Shown: positions 16,226-26,100, numbered from the stretch's first letter. The stretch: DNA of 64,000 nt from Mucilaginibacter sabulilitoris (GCF_034262375.1 NZ_CP139558.1:1178001-1242000); one strand, 5' to 3'. The notes: generated from the letters alone by a model not told the origin. Translations and numbers: made by a program.

Positions 16226-18607
16226 ATGAAGAAATTTTTTAAGCTTATCCTGTTAGTCGCCTGCGTGTCTATCATAAAAACCGGCCATTCCCAAACCATT
16301 TCTCCCGAACTTTTAAAGGGGCACTGGAAAGCCTCCTGGATCACCGTTCCTGATGAGCCCGAAAAAGATTACGGTGTTTATTATTTCCGTAAAAATGTCC
16401 AGCTTAGCACAAAACCAACCTCTTTTATTGTTCATGTATCGGCCGATAACCGGTATAAGTTATATGTTAATCAAACGCTGGTATCATTGGGCCCCGCCCG
16501 AGGCGATACCTACTATTGGAATTATGAAACGGTTGACCTGGCATCTTATCTGAAAGCCGGCAATAACAGTATAGCAGCATTAGTCTGGAACGAAGGCGAT
16601 TACCGCCCCGAAGCGCAGATCTCGCTTCGCACCGGTTTTATTATGCAGGGTAATACAGCTAATGAAGCTATTGTTAACACTGGTAAAACCTGGAAATGTA
16701 TCCGCGACAAAGCTTACCAGCCTTTAAACGGTATTGGCTATCACCCATACTATGTGGCCGGTCCCGGCGAATTGGTAAATATGAATAATACCATCAAAGG
16801 ATGGGATGCGGTGGATTTTGATGATAGCGCGTGGAAAAATGCCATTAAAATAGATGCGGGCAATCCCAAAGGCACCGTAAATGCTTTCGGCTGGATGCTG
16901 GTGCCATCGTCACTGCCCCCAATGGAACTCAAATACCAGCGGATAGCGACGCTTCGCAAAGCGGAAGGGGTAACGGTGTCCAAATCCTTTCCGGCGGTAA
17001 AAACGGCTGTAACTATACCTGCCAATACATCGGCTACCTTATTGCTCGATCAAACTTTTTTAACCAATGCCTTTGTAACGCTTAATTTTAGTAAAGGCAA
17101 AAACGCATCGGTAAAACTAACTTATGCCGAGGCTATGTTTACCCGTTTAACTGGCCGCGAAGGCACTGTAAAAGGTAACCGGAACGATGTGGAGGGTAAA
17201 TTATTTGCCGGTCGCCGCGATAGTATTATTTCCGACGGCTCGGCTAATCAAACTTTTACCACACTAGCCTGGCGTACCTATCGCTATATACAGGTAAAAA
17301 TAAAAACAGGCAATGAGCCTTTGGTTATTGATGATATGTATGGCACATTCACCGGTTATCCGTTTCAATTAAATGCGAAGCTGGAAACCGGTAACCCCGA
17401 AATGCAAAAGATGCTGGACATTGGCTGGCGAACCGCGCGTCTTTGCGCCGGTGAAACCTATACCGATTGTCCTTATTATGAACAGCTGCAATATGTAGGT
17501 GACAGCAGGATACAAGCGCTCGTATCATACTACAACAGCGGCGACGACAGGCTGGCGCGCAACGCCATTAACCAGATGGATCAATCGCGCATTGCAGAAG
17601 GGTTAACGCTGAGCCGGCACCCGTCTTTCTCCCCGCAAATTATTTCTACCTTTTCGTTGTGGTACATCGGTATGCTGCATGATTACTGGATGTACCGGCC
17701 CGACAGCGCTTTTGTAAAAAACAAGCTGGAAGGGGTAAGAGCTGTACTATCATTCTTTAGTAAATATCAGCAGGCCGATGGTTCCTTAAAAGATACCCCC
17801 TATTGGACTTTTGTTGATTGGGTGAACGACAAAGGCTGGGATTTTGGCGAGGCGCCCATTAGGAATGGCAATTCGGCGGTGTTAGACCTGCAGCTGATGT
17901 GGGCCTATAATCAGGCTGCCGAAATGGAGGCGAAAATGGGAATGCAGGCTTTCTCGGCGCTGTACAAAGAAAAAGCGACCCAGCTAAAAGCAACTATTCA
18001 AAAAAGGTATTGGGATGCAGGCAGACAATTGTATTCTGACACTGAAGACAAACAATTGTTTTCGCAGCATACCAACACGCTGGCGGTGTTAACCGGCATG
18101 ATCGGCGGAGCGGACGAAACCGCTTTATGCAAAAAACTATTAACCGATACTACGCTTACCAAATGCACCATCTATTTTAAATATTACCTGCACCAGGCCT
18201 TGATAAAAGGAGGGCTGGGTAACGATTACCTGAAATGGCTTGATATATGGCGCAAAAATATTGATATGGGTTTAACTACCTGGGCCGAGATCTCTGACCT
18301 GGAACATAACCGGTCCGACTGTCATGCCTGGGGTGCAAGCCCTAATATTGAATTTTACCGGACCATATTAGGCGTTGACAGCGATGAGCCTGGTTTTGCC
18401 AAAGTGAAAATTGAGCCGCATTTGGGCGATATGAAAAATATAAGCGGCGAAATCCCTCACCCCAACGGGAAAATTACAGTTAAATATCAATTTGAGAAAG
18501 GTAAATGGAATATCCTGATCAATCTGCCAGAACAAACATCAGGCATTTTTAGGTGGAAAGGGAAGGATTATATGATCAAATCGGGAGAAAACAAGCCAAT
18601 TGTTTAA
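16226..18607 (+). CDS. Alpha-L-rhamnosidase-like glycoside hydrolase (GH78)
   Basis: A 793-residue exported enzyme with a signal peptide ending around residue 22 (TGHSQ). N-terminal beta domains carry an HVSADNRYKLYVN segment and lead to an (alpha/alpha)6 catalytic domain. CPYYEQLQYVGDSR near residues 412-425 is a strong GH78 signature containing catalytic acidic residues, and WTFVDWV and LTTWAEI further on also fit the domain. The C-terminus is the usual small beta-sandwich. GH78 enzymes release terminal rhamnose from pectin (rhamnogalacturonan) or flavonoid glycosides. It stands alone between divergent DUF2339 and the sugar-kinase gene, with no SusC/SusD pair nearby. Confidence 0.88.
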   Translation: MKKFFKLILLVACVSIIKTGHSQTISPELLKGHWKASWITVPDEPEKDYGVYYFRKNVQLSTKPTSFIVHVSADNRYKLYVNQTLVSLGPARGDTYYWNYETVDLASYLKAGNNSIAALVWNEGDYRPEAQISLRTGFIMQGNTANEAIVNTGKTWKCIRDKAYQPLNGIGYHPYYVAGPGELVNMNNTIKGWDAVDFDDSAWKNAIKIDAGNPKGTVNAFGWMLVPSSLPPMELKYQRIATLRKAEGVTVSKSFPAVKTAVTIPANTSATLLLDQTFLTNAFVTLNFSKGKNASVKLTYAEAMFTRLTGREGTVKGNRNDVEGKLFAGRRDSIISDGSANQTFTTLAWRTYRYIQVKIKTGNEPLVIDDMYGTFTGYPFQLNAKLETGNPEMQKMLDIGWRTARLCAGETYTDCPYYEQLQYVGDSRIQALVSYYNSGDDRLARNAINQMDQSRIAEGLTLSRHPSFSPQIISTFSLWYIGMLHDYWMYRPDSAFVKNKLEGVRAVLSFFSKYQQADGSLKDTPYWTFVDWVNDKGWDFGEAPIRNGNSAVLDLQLMWAYNQAAEMEAKMGMQAFSALYKEKATQLKATIQKRYWDAGRQLYSDTEDKQLFSQHTNTLAVLTGMIGGADETALCKKLLTDTTLTKCTIYFKYYLHQALIKGGLGNDYLKWLDIWRKNIDMGLTTWAEISDLEHNRSDCHAWGASPNIEFYRTILGVDSDEPGFAKVKIEPHLGDMKNISGEIPHPNGKITVKYQFEKGKWNILINLPEQTSGIFRWKGKDYMIKSGENKPIV

Positions 18608-18718
18608 ATGTTTTAAAGAAAAGTACAATTTAAGTCATAAAATTTTAACAAATTGGTAACAAAATTGCAAATTAGCAGTGTTTTTGCCATGATTGAGTAA
18701 AAATACTTTAATTTTCTG

Positions 18719-18748
18719 TTTGAAAAGCGAAAAGCAACGCTAACTTTA
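18719..18748 (+). promoter_or_regulatory. Candidate promoter of the pentose-phosphate locus
   Basis: TTTG at 18719-18722 and TAACTTTA at 18741-18748 are 18 bases apart. This fits a Bacteroidota -33/-7 pair (TTTG and TAnnTTTG) with one mismatch in the -7 element. The kinase start codon is 144 bases further on, leaving a long leader in which I recognise no riboswitch. Confidence 0.35.
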
Positions 18749-18891
18749 CCCTGGTAATGTTTATTTGCTTTATGTGTTATTTTACACATTTAACAATCAG
18801 ATATTATTAAAAATGTGATATTTAGGCACCCGGAAAAATCATGGGATCAAATTGATAGCATGCCGGCCTGAATTCAATAAATCCATATTAA

Positions 18892-19650
18892 ATGAAGAAC
18901 ACCCCATCTCCGCTAAAGATCCTCTCCATCGATATTGGTGGTTCACACATTAAAGCCACCATTCTGAACAAAAAGGGTGAGCTTAAAATGGACTACGATA
19001 AAATTGTAACACCCGCGCCGGCAAGTCCCGAAAACCTCATCAAAGCAATTAAAACACTGGTGAAAAATTTTCCGTCGTATGATAAGGTATCTGTAGGTTT
19101 TCCGGGGTATGTACGGAATGGCATTATCCATACAGCGCCTAACCTTGATACCAAACTATGGGAAGGTGTTGACCTGAGCAAAAAGCTGGGCGAAGCATTG
19201 GGCAAGCCAACACAGGTAGTTAACGATGCCGATATGCAGGGTCTTGGCGTGGTAAAGGGCAAGGGCCTTGAAATGGTTGTAACCCTGGGTACGGGTTTTG
19301 GTACCGCCCTGTTAATGAACGGCCATTTACTGCCGCATTTGGAGTTGGCACACCATCCTATTAAAGATGCCGATACCACTTACGATAAATACATAGGCGA
19401 AAAAGCCCTTGAAAAAGAAGGTAAAGAAAGATGGAATAAACGGATGCAAAAAGTTTTTAAAGTTTTAAAAACTGTATTCAATTATGACACTTTATATATT
19501 GGCGGAGGCAACTCAGACCTGCTCACCTTTAAACTGGATAAAAACATGAAAATTGTTACCAATGCCGATGGCATAAAAGGGGGGGCAAGGCTATGGGTTA
19601 ATGAAGCCGAAAGCAAAACCAAAAGAAAAGTGGCAACACCTGCCAAATAA
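18892..19650 (+). CDS. ROK-type sugar kinase, polyphosphate-glucokinase-like
   Basis: A 252-residue kinase of the ROK/hexokinase superfamily that should phosphorylate glucose to glucose-6-phosphate. It has the N-terminal phosphate loop LSIDIGGSHIKATI, VGFPGYVRNGIIHTAPNL, the catalytic Asp in VNDADMQG and the second phosphate loop TLGTGFGTALLMNG. The segment LELAHHP stands where ROK kinases have their ELGH-type metal motif. The short length and these features resemble polyphosphate/ATP glucokinases (PPGK). Lying immediately upstream of transketolase, it supplies the substrate for the zwf-pgl-gnd branch encoded downstream. Whether it uses polyphosphate or ATP cannot be read from sequence. Confidence 0.82.
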   Translation: MKNTPSPLKILSIDIGGSHIKATILNKKGELKMDYDKIVTPAPASPENLIKAIKTLVKNFPSYDKVSVGFPGYVRNGIIHTAPNLDTKLWEGVDLSKKLGEALGKPTQVVNDADMQGLGVVKGKGLEMVVTLGTGFGTALLMNGHLLPHLELAHHPIKDADTTYDKYIGEKALEKEGKERWNKRMQKVFKVLKTVFNYDTLYIGGGNSDLLTFKLDKNMKIVTNADGIKGGARLWVNEAESKTKRKVATPAK

Positions 19651-19697
19651 AATTATTCAACATCAACTAACTAAAACTATACAATACCGACACAACA

Positions 19698-21701
19698 ATG
19701 GAAAATACACAAGACATTGAAAAATTAGCAATAGACACCGTACGGGTATTATCGGCAGACGCGGTACAGAAAGCAAATTCAGGTCACCCCGGAACCGCGA
19801 TGGCGCTTGCACCAATGGGCCACGTTTTATGGTCAAAATTTTTAAACTATAATCCTAAAAATCCTGATTGGGCAAACCGCGACAGGTTTATTTTGTCTGC
19901 AGGTCACGCCTGTATATTGCAGTACAGCTTTTTGTACTTAACAGGATATGATCTTTCTTTAGATGATATCAAACAATTCCGCCAGTTACACAGCAAAACT
20001 GCGGGTCACCCAGAATATGGCTTGGCTCCGGGTGTGGATGTTACCACCGGGCCGTTGGGCCAGGGTTTTGCTAATGGTGTTGGTTTTGCAATAGCACAAA
20101 AACACTTAGCCGCACGTTACAACAAACCGGGTTTTGAGCTTTTCAACTATAATATTTACGCTATCACCAGCGATGGTGATATGATGGAAGGTGTTACCTC
20201 TGAGGCGGCTTCACTGGCCGGTCATTTACAGTTGGGTAACCTGATCTATTTGTACGATGATAACCATATATCTATTGAAGGCAGCACCGACATTGCTTTT
20301 AACGAAGATGTAAGCGCCCGTTTCCGTGCATACGGCTGGCAGGTACAGGAAATAGCCGATGTGAATGATACCCATGCACTGGAGCTTGCCTTGATCAATG
20401 CCAAAGCCGAAACACAAAAACCATCACTGATCCGCGTGCGTTCATTAATTGCTTATGGTAGCCCTAACAAATCTGGCACTGCCGGTTCACACGGTTCACC
20501 GCTTGGACCTGACGAAATTAAGCTGGTTAAAAAATTCTTCGGGTTTGATCCTGAAAAATCATTTGACGTACCTGCCGAGGTAATAAAATATTACAACGAA
20601 AAAGGTGCGAAAGGCGAAGGCAAAGAAGAAAAATGGAATAAATTATTTGCCGACTATAAAGCGAAATATCCTGAACTGGCTGCCGAGTATGAAGCTGCAT
20701 TTAAAGGCGAATTGCCATCAGGCTGGGCCGATAAACTGCCAAGCTTTAAAGGCTCTGATCCTAAAATGGCTACCCGTCAGGCGTCTGGTAAAGTATTGAA
20801 CGCTATAGCAGCAAACCTGCCAAACCTAATTGGTGGTGCGGCCGACCTTTCGCCGTCAACAGAAACCAACCTGAAAGAGTTTGATTCATTTACTTCCGAA
20901 AACAGGAATGGCCGCAATTTCCACTTCGGTATCCGCGAGCATGCCATGGGTTCGGCATTAAATGGCATGGTTTTAACCAAAGGTATTATTCCTTTTGGTG
21001 CAACCTTCCTGCAATTTGCTGACTACATGCGCCCGCCGATCCGGTTGGCCGCCATCATGAAAGTGAGCCCGATATTTGTTTACACCCACGATAGTATCGG
21101 TTTAGGCGAGGATGGCACAACTCACCAGCCTGTAGAGCACTTATCAACGTTGCGTGCAATACCAAACGTTACCGTTATACGCCCGGCTGATGCTAATGAA
21201 ACCGCCTACGCATGGCGCGCTGCCATTGAGCACAAAGGAGGTCCGGTTGTGTTGGTGTTCACCCGCCAGGGGCTGCCAATACTTGATCAGGACAAATATG
21301 GTAAAGCATCTGACCTTGAAAAAGGGGCTTACATTGTATCAGAAGGCAGCAAAGGCCCTGACCTGATCCTGCTGGCTACCGGTTCTGAGGTTTCATTGAT
21401 TATGCAGGCGCAGGAAAAACTGGAAGCCGAAGGCATCTCAACCCGTGTGGTAAGTATGCCGTCATGGGAACTGTTTGAAAAACAGGATGCCGCTTATAAA
21501 GAAAAAGTACTGCCTAAGGCAAACCGTAAACGTTTGGCTGTTGAAATGGCATCGCCAATGGGCTGGCACAAATATACTACCGACGAAGGCGATATGCTGG
21601 GCATGACCACCTTTGGTGAATCGGCCCCAGCAGAAGATCTGTACAAATTCTTCGGCTTTACAGTTGATAATGTAGTTAAAAAAGCTAAAGCGCTGTTATA
21701 G
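19698..21701 (+). CDS. tkt: Transketolase
   Basis: A full-length 667-residue thiamine-diphosphate enzyme that moves two-carbon units between sugar phosphates in the non-oxidative pentose-phosphate pathway. Motifs in order are NSGHPGTAMALAP near residue 27, TTGPLGQGFANGVG near 115, the TPP/Mg motif GDGDMMEGVTSEA near 158, and in the pyrimidine domain FGIREHAMGS and THDSIGLGEDGTTHQPVEH. It ends with the C-terminal domain (GMTTFGESAPAEDLYKFFGFT). The start ATG follows an AC-rich leader 47 bases after the kinase gene, so the two are likely cotranscribed. Confidence 0.97.
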   Translation: MENTQDIEKLAIDTVRVLSADAVQKANSGHPGTAMALAPMGHVLWSKFLNYNPKNPDWANRDRFILSAGHACILQYSFLYLTGYDLSLDDIKQFRQLHSKTAGHPEYGLAPGVDVTTGPLGQGFANGVGFAIAQKHLAARYNKPGFELFNYNIYAITSDGDMMEGVTSEAASLAGHLQLGNLIYLYDDNHISIEGSTDIAFNEDVSARFRAYGWQVQEIADVNDTHALELALINAKAETQKPSLIRVRSLIAYGSPNKSGTAGSHGSPLGPDEIKLVKKFFGFDPEKSFDVPAEVIKYYNEKGAKGEGKEEKWNKLFADYKAKYPELAAEYEAAFKGELPSGWADKLPSFKGSDPKMATRQASGKVLNAIAANLPNLIGGAADLSPSTETNLKEFDSFTSENRNGRNFHFGIREHAMGSALNGMVLTKGIIPFGATFLQFADYMRPPIRLAAIMKVSPIFVYTHDSIGLGEDGTTHQPVEHLSTLRAIPNVTVIRPADANETAYAWRAAIEHKGGPVVLVFTRQGLPILDQDKYGKASDLEKGAYIVSEGSKGPDLILLATGSEVSLIMQAQEKLEAEGISTRVVSMPSWELFEKQDAAYKEKVLPKANRKRLAVEMASPMGWHKYTTDEGDMLGMTTFGESAPAEDLYKFFGFTVDNVVKKAKALL

Positions 21702-21703
21702 TA

Positions 21704-21780
21704 TTGAGTTTTGAGTAATGAGTTTTGAGTGGTTTATACTGCTTGAAACTCATTACTCATTACTTATAACTCACAACTCC
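21704..21780. repeat. Hairpin repeat, GAGTTTTGAGT family, copy 1
   Basis: Repeated GAGTTTTGAGT/GAGTAATGAG words on the left are mirrored by ACTCATTACTCATTAC and AACTCACAACTCC on the right, filling the whole gap between tkt and rpiA. Siblings lie at 27624-27699 and 57230-57316. An rpiA reading extended upstream would translate this repeat, so the rpiA start is placed at 21781, after it. Confidence 0.7.
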
Positions 21781-22488
21781 ATGGATTGGAATAGTAGTTT
21801 AATAAAAGACCTGGAATGGTCTGATAAGATCATTAATATAACCGGCAAGCAAAAGGTAGCCGATGAAATTGCCGCGAAGGTAAAAGATGGCGATACACTG
21901 GGCGTTGGCTCGGGCTCAACATCATACCTGGCATTAATTGCCATCGCTAACCGTATAAAGGCAGAAAAGCTGGATGTAAAGGCGATACCAACCTCACTGG
22001 AAATCTCGATGTTTTGCAGCAAGCTTGGCGTGCCTTTAACCACCCTTTACGAAAACAAACCGGACTGGCTGTTTGACGGGGCCGATGAGGTTGACCCAAA
22101 CAACAGTTTAATTAAAGGCAGGGGCGGCGCCATGTTTAAAGAAAAGCTGCTGCTTAGCTCAAGCGCCGTGCGGTATATCATTGTTGATGAATCAAAAATA
22201 GTAACCAAATTAGGTGCCAACTTTCCGGTGCCTATAGAGGTGTTTCCGCAGGCATTGCTGTATGTAGAGAAGGAGTTAAAGCAACTGGGCGCTACCAGTA
22301 TCGTTTTGCGCCCGGCAAAAGGCAAGGACGGATCCATAATTTCGGAGAACGGTAACCTGATACTTGATTGCAAATTTGAAGACATTGGAATTACCATGGA
22401 AAAGGATATAAAATTGATTACCGGGGTTATTGAAAGCGGGCTTTTTATAGGCTATAATCCTACCATTTTAATGGCAGCAAACAATTAA
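21781..22488 (+). CDS. rpiA: Ribose-5-phosphate isomerase A
   Basis: A 235-residue enzyme interconverting ribulose-5-phosphate and ribose-5-phosphate. GSGSTSYLALIAIANR near residue 43 is the phosphate-binding loop, and DGADEVDPN near 99 and KGRGGAMFKEK near 112 contain the catalytic Asp and Lys of RpiA. The start at 21781 gives MDWNSSLIKD and the normal family length. An in-frame start further upstream falls inside the hairpin repeat and is rejected. It lies 79 bases after tkt. Confidence 0.95.
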   Translation: MDWNSSLIKDLEWSDKIINITGKQKVADEIAAKVKDGDTLGVGSGSTSYLALIAIANRIKAEKLDVKAIPTSLEISMFCSKLGVPLTTLYENKPDWLFDGADEVDPNNSLIKGRGGAMFKEKLLLSSSAVRYIIVDESKIVTKLGANFPVPIEVFPQALLYVEKELKQLGATSIVLRPAKGKDGSIISENGNLILDCKFEDIGITMEKDIKLITGVIESGLFIGYNPTILMAANN

Positions 22489-22682
22489 TATACAGGTAAC
22501 AGGTATATTAAGTAAACTATGATATTAAGGTTACTAAATTTACATTATAATTTAAGAACTTTACCTAACTGATACAAATACCAAAGTAAAAACACGAATG
22601 ATGGAGCGGCTCTTCCGATGCCGTTTTCAATACATTCAATCAAAAGAAACAATAAAATTTTAACACTTAAACAGACTTAAAT

Positions 22683-23780
22683 ATGGCAACTAATAATGTA
22701 AAGCAAATACATGATTTCGGTCAGAGCATTTGGCTTGATTTTATCGACCGCGAAATCATTGCTTCAGGAAAACTTAAAAAATTAATTGACGAAGATGGTG
22801 TAAGAGGTGTTACCTCAAACCCGGCAATCTTTGAAAAAGCCATAACCAGCAGTTCTGATTATGATAACGATATTGTTGAACTGTCAAAAACTACTGATGA
22901 CAATGAGCAGCTGTTTTTCGGCTTAGCTATAAAAGATATTCAACAAGCTGCAGACCTTTTTAAAGGTGTATATGACGAATCAAAAGGAACCGACGGCTAT
23001 GTTAGCCTTGAAGTTTCTCCGTTCTTAGCTTTAGATACCGAAGGTACTGCAAAACAGGCCGAAGACCTTTGGAAAAAAGTTAGCCGCAAAAACGTAATGA
23101 TCAAAATTCCGGGTACTCAACCGGGTTTAGCCGCTATCAGGCAGTCAATTGCTAAAGGCATCAATATCAACGTAACCCTGCTTTTTGGTTTAGAGCGTTA
23201 CGAAGCGGTTACCGAAGCTTACATCTCTGGTTTAGAAGATCATTTGGCAGCAGGTCATGAAATAGCTCATATTTCATCGGTAGCCAGCTTTTTCTTAAGC
23301 CGTATTGATGTTATTGTTGACCCTATGCTGGAAGCCAAAGGTGAAAAAGCACTGGTTGGTGAAGTGGCTATCGCTTCTGCTAAAAAGGCTTACGAAATTT
23401 ACAAAAGAGTGTTCAGCGGTACACGTTGGGAAAAACTGGCAGCCAAAGGCGCTCAACCACAACGTTTATTATGGGCAAGTACCGGCAGCAAAAACCCTGC
23501 ATTTAAAGATACCAAATACGTTGAAGCATTAATTGGTCCGGATACTGTTGATACCGTTCCTCTGGAAACTATCGACGCTTTCCGTGATCATGGTATTGCC
23601 GCCAATACTTTAGAGACAGGTTTAGATGAGGCAACTGCTACCTTAGCTAAATTAAAAGGTTTGGATATTGACTTGGATGCCATCACCCAGCAACTGGAAG
23701 ATGAAGGCATTGAGAAATTCAATAAGCCTTTCGAAAAACTGTTAAACGCTATTGAAGACCAAAAAAGCAAAGTAAGCTAA
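22683..23780 (+). CDS. tal: Transaldolase
   Basis: A 365-residue transaldolase of the longer TalB-related type seen in Actinobacteria and Bacteroidota, transferring dihydroxyacetone units between sugar phosphates. WLDFIDREI and GVTSNPAIFEKAI near residues 18-55 form the N-terminal signature. The Schiff-base Lys lies in NVMIKIPGTQPGL near residue 141, and INVTLLFGLERYEAV and ASVASFFLSRID follow. The upstream gap is 194 bases without a gene or strong repeat. The HAD gene starts 8 bases after its stop. Confidence 0.95.
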   Translation: MATNNVKQIHDFGQSIWLDFIDREIIASGKLKKLIDEDGVRGVTSNPAIFEKAITSSSDYDNDIVELSKTTDDNEQLFFGLAIKDIQQAADLFKGVYDESKGTDGYVSLEVSPFLALDTEGTAKQAEDLWKKVSRKNVMIKIPGTQPGLAAIRQSIAKGININVTLLFGLERYEAVTEAYISGLEDHLAAGHEIAHISSVASFFLSRIDVIVDPMLEAKGEKALVGEVAIASAKKAYEIYKRVFSGTRWEKLAAKGAQPQRLLWASTGSKNPAFKDTKYVEALIGPDTVDTVPLETIDAFRDHGIAANTLETGLDEATATLAKLKGLDIDLDAITQQLEDEGIEKFNKPFEKLLNAIEDQKSKVS

Positions 23781-23788
23781 TTGCTTTT

Positions 23789-24415
23789 ATGGAAGCCGCT
23801 AACATTAAAATATTATTTTTTGACGTAGGGGGCATCTTGCTCTCCAATGGCTGGGGTCGCGATTCGCGCAAGGCCGCGTGTGAAAAATTTGGGCTTGATC
23901 AGGAAGAGGTAAATGAGCTGCACAATTTCATATTTAACGTATATGAAATTGGCAGCATCACCCTTGACGAATACCTGGATACAGTGATATTTAACCACCC
24001 GCGCGATTTTGTGCGTGAGGATTTTAAGGAGTTCATATACTCCCGCTCTGTTGAGCTGGACGGTACGCTGGCCTGGCTTAAGCAATGGAAAAAGGATTGC
24101 GGTTTCCGCATCATTTCTGTTAATAACGAAGGCAAGGAACTGAACGACTACCGGGTTAAAAAATTTAAACTGCACGAGTGTTTTGATGCCTTTGTATCAT
24201 CGTGCGAGGTGAAAATGCGCAAACCCGATCCGGGTATATGGCAGCTGGCCATGGGCATTGCCCAGGCGTCGCCACAACAATGCGTGTATTTTGACGACAG
24301 GATCATGTTTGTGAATACTGCACAAAAACTGGGTATTCGTTCGTTCCAGCACACAGATTTTGAAACCACCAAAAAAATATTAGAAGATCTAAAAAAGGAA
24401 AATGGTGTTCATTAG
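23789..24415 (+). CDS. HAD-superfamily hydrolase
   Basis: A 208-residue hydrolase of the haloacid dehalogenase superfamily, subfamily IA, probably a small-molecule phosphatase. The nucleophile is Asp12 in FFDVGGILLSN; the usual second Asp of DxD is Gly14, as in the DxGG branch that includes YihX-like phosphatases. Motif II is IISVNNEGK, motif III lies around CEVKMRKPDPGIW, and motif IV is YFDDR. It is only 8 bases from tal, so a sugar-phosphate substrate connected with the pathway is plausible, but this is inference. Confidence 0.87.
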   Translation: MEAANIKILFFDVGGILLSNGWGRDSRKAACEKFGLDQEEVNELHNFIFNVYEIGSITLDEYLDTVIFNHPRDFVREDFKEFIYSRSVELDGTLAWLKQWKKDCGFRIISVNNEGKELNDYRVKKFKLHECFDAFVSSCEVKMRKPDPGIWQLAMGIAQASPQQCVYFDDRIMFVNTAQKLGIRSFQHTDFETTKKILEDLKKENGVH

Positions 24416-24421
24416 TCAAAT

Positions 24422-24535
24422 TTAGCCTCACCCTGCCCTCTCCGGAAGAGAGGGTTTAAAAGGAGGAAAGCTATTAAAGTCCTCTCCTTTGGAGAGGATT
24501 ATTACTTGAAGGCTCCGCCGTTTAGGTGAGGCTAA
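24422..24535. repeat. MITE-like element with terminal inverted repeats
   Basis: TTAGCCTCACC (24422-24432) and GGTGAGGCTAA (24525-24535) are perfect 11-base inverted ends of a 114-base element. Inside are CTCTCCGGAAGAGAG and CCTCTCCTTTGGAGAGG hairpins. It has no coding capacity and separates the HAD gene from gnd. The form is that of a non-autonomous mobile repeat, though no target-site duplication is clear. Confidence 0.65.
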
Positions 24536-24567
24536 CCAATAAACCAATAAACTATTAAAACAATAAA

Positions 24568-25992
24568 ATGAGCGCAACAACAGATAAATATGCTTTTGGC
24601 ATGATTGGCTTAGGCGTTATGGGCCGCAGCCTGCTGCTGAACATGGCCGATCACGGTTTTGCCGTAGCCGGACATGATAAGGATGCCGCAAAAGTAGCAT
24701 CATTGAACGAAGAGGCAGGCGACCGTGCCGCTAAGGGTTTTGGCGACGTGAAAGAGTTTATACAAAGTTTAACAACCCCGCGTGCTATCATGATGCTGGT
24801 TCCGGCCGGTAAAATTGTAGATGCTGTAATTGAAGAACTTACCCCGCTGCTTGAAAAAGGCGATATATTGATTGATGGCGGTAACTCGCACTTTACCGAT
24901 ACCAACCGCCGTGTGGAAGAACTGGAAGCTAAAGGCCTGCATTTCTTTGGTATGGGTGTGTCTGGTGGTGAAGAAGGCGCGCGCCGTGGCCCGAGCATGA
25001 TGCCGGGTGGCGACAAGCAGGCTTACAACGTAATGAAGCCTATTTTTGAAGCTATTGCCGCCAAAGTTGATGGCGTACCTTGCGTAACTTATATTGGTCC
25101 GGGTGCATCCGGCCACTTTGTTAAAATGGTGCACAACGGTATTGAGTATGGTATTATGCAATTAATTGCAGAAACTTATGAGATACTGAAAAAAGGCTTA
25201 AAACTAAGCAATGACGAGATAGGCAAAATTTTTGCCGAGTGGAACGAAGGCAGGCTGCAATCATTCCTGCTGGATATTACCAAAGACATTTTCAAATACA
25301 AAGCGCCGGGTACCGATCATTTATTGTTAGATGATATTAAGGACGAAGCCCGCGCTAAAGGTACCGGTAAATGGACATCGCAAGTGGCCATGGACCTGCA
25401 GGCACCTATCCCAACTGTGGATACTTCGGTAGCCATGCGCGACCTTTCAAAATACAAACAGCTGCGCGAAAAAGCGGCTGCCCTCTATGCTAAAGATCCA
25501 ATTGCACTTGATGTTGATAAAACGGAATTTGTAGCTGCCTTAGAACAGGCATTTTACTTCACCATGATCATCAGCTATGCACAGGGTATGCACCTGTTGT
25601 CAAACGCATCGGCAGAGTATAAATATGACCTGCATCTTGGCGAAATAGCTAAGATCTGGCGCGGTGGCTGTATCATCCGCTCAAAATTCCTGAACGATAT
25701 TTTTAAAGCATACGAAAAAAATGCCGGTTTAGAGCACCTGCTGCTTGATACTAATGTAGAAGCTTTGGTTCAGGGTACTGTACCGGGTATCAGGACGGTA
25801 TTATCAAAAACCATCGCTGCGGGTATTGCCGCGCCGGGTTATACTGCATCGTTAAGCTATTTTGATGCTTTCCGCAGCGCCAGGATGCCATCAAACCTTA
25901 TACAGGCCCAGCGCGACTATTTTGGAGCACACACATATGAGCTGATTGGTAAAGAGGGTACATTCCATACACAATGGGCACCAGTTAGTTAG
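24568..25992 (+). CDS. gnd: 6-phosphogluconate dehydrogenase, decarboxylating
   Basis: A 474-residue enzyme oxidising 6-phosphogluconate to ribulose-5-phosphate with loss of CO2 and formation of NADPH. The Rossmann loop GLGVMGRSLLLNMADHG starts at residue 14. GMGVSGGEEGARRGPSMMPGG and GASGHFVKMVHNGIEYG carry the substrate- and catalysis-related residues, including the Lys in FVKMVHN. The C-terminal helical domain ends at residues typical of the long, dimeric type. It precedes zwf by 108 bases, so the order is gnd-zwf-pgl. Confidence 0.97.
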   Translation: MSATTDKYAFGMIGLGVMGRSLLLNMADHGFAVAGHDKDAAKVASLNEEAGDRAAKGFGDVKEFIQSLTTPRAIMMLVPAGKIVDAVIEELTPLLEKGDILIDGGNSHFTDTNRRVEELEAKGLHFFGMGVSGGEEGARRGPSMMPGGDKQAYNVMKPIFEAIAAKVDGVPCVTYIGPGASGHFVKMVHNGIEYGIMQLIAETYEILKKGLKLSNDEIGKIFAEWNEGRLQSFLLDITKDIFKYKAPGTDHLLLDDIKDEARAKGTGKWTSQVAMDLQAPIPTVDTSVAMRDLSKYKQLREKAAALYAKDPIALDVDKTEFVAALEQAFYFTMIISYAQGMHLLSNASAEYKYDLHLGEIAKIWRGGCIIRSKFLNDIFKAYEKNAGLEHLLLDTNVEALVQGTVPGIRTVLSKTIAAGIAAPGYTASLSYFDAFRSARMPSNLIQAQRDYFGAHTYELIGKEGTFHTQWAPVS

Positions 25993-25999
25993 GGTTGGG

Positions 26000-26058
26000 T
26001 TGCGGGATTCCTGGTTCGGGGGCAGCATGTATGAAACCCAGCAACAGAAATCCCGCAA
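26000..26058. repeat. Inverted repeat TTGCGGGATT / AATCCCGCAA
   Basis: A perfect 10-base inverted repeat occupies the gap between gnd and zwf. Additional short matches around it (GGGTT/AACCC) suggest a longer degenerate palindrome. It is a different family from those in the neighbouring gaps. Confidence 0.55.
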
Positions 26059-26100
26059 AACACAGTTTACACAAACCTCGCAACACGCAACAGAAACAAA

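Noticed and set aside
18749..18891. Riboswitch in the long leader before the kinase gene
   Set aside because: The leader is AT-rich, and I could not find a conserved aptamer core or a paired terminator/antiterminator.
21718..21780. Upstream start for rpiA
   Set aside because: The added residues are a translation of the GAGTTTTGAGT hairpin repeat.
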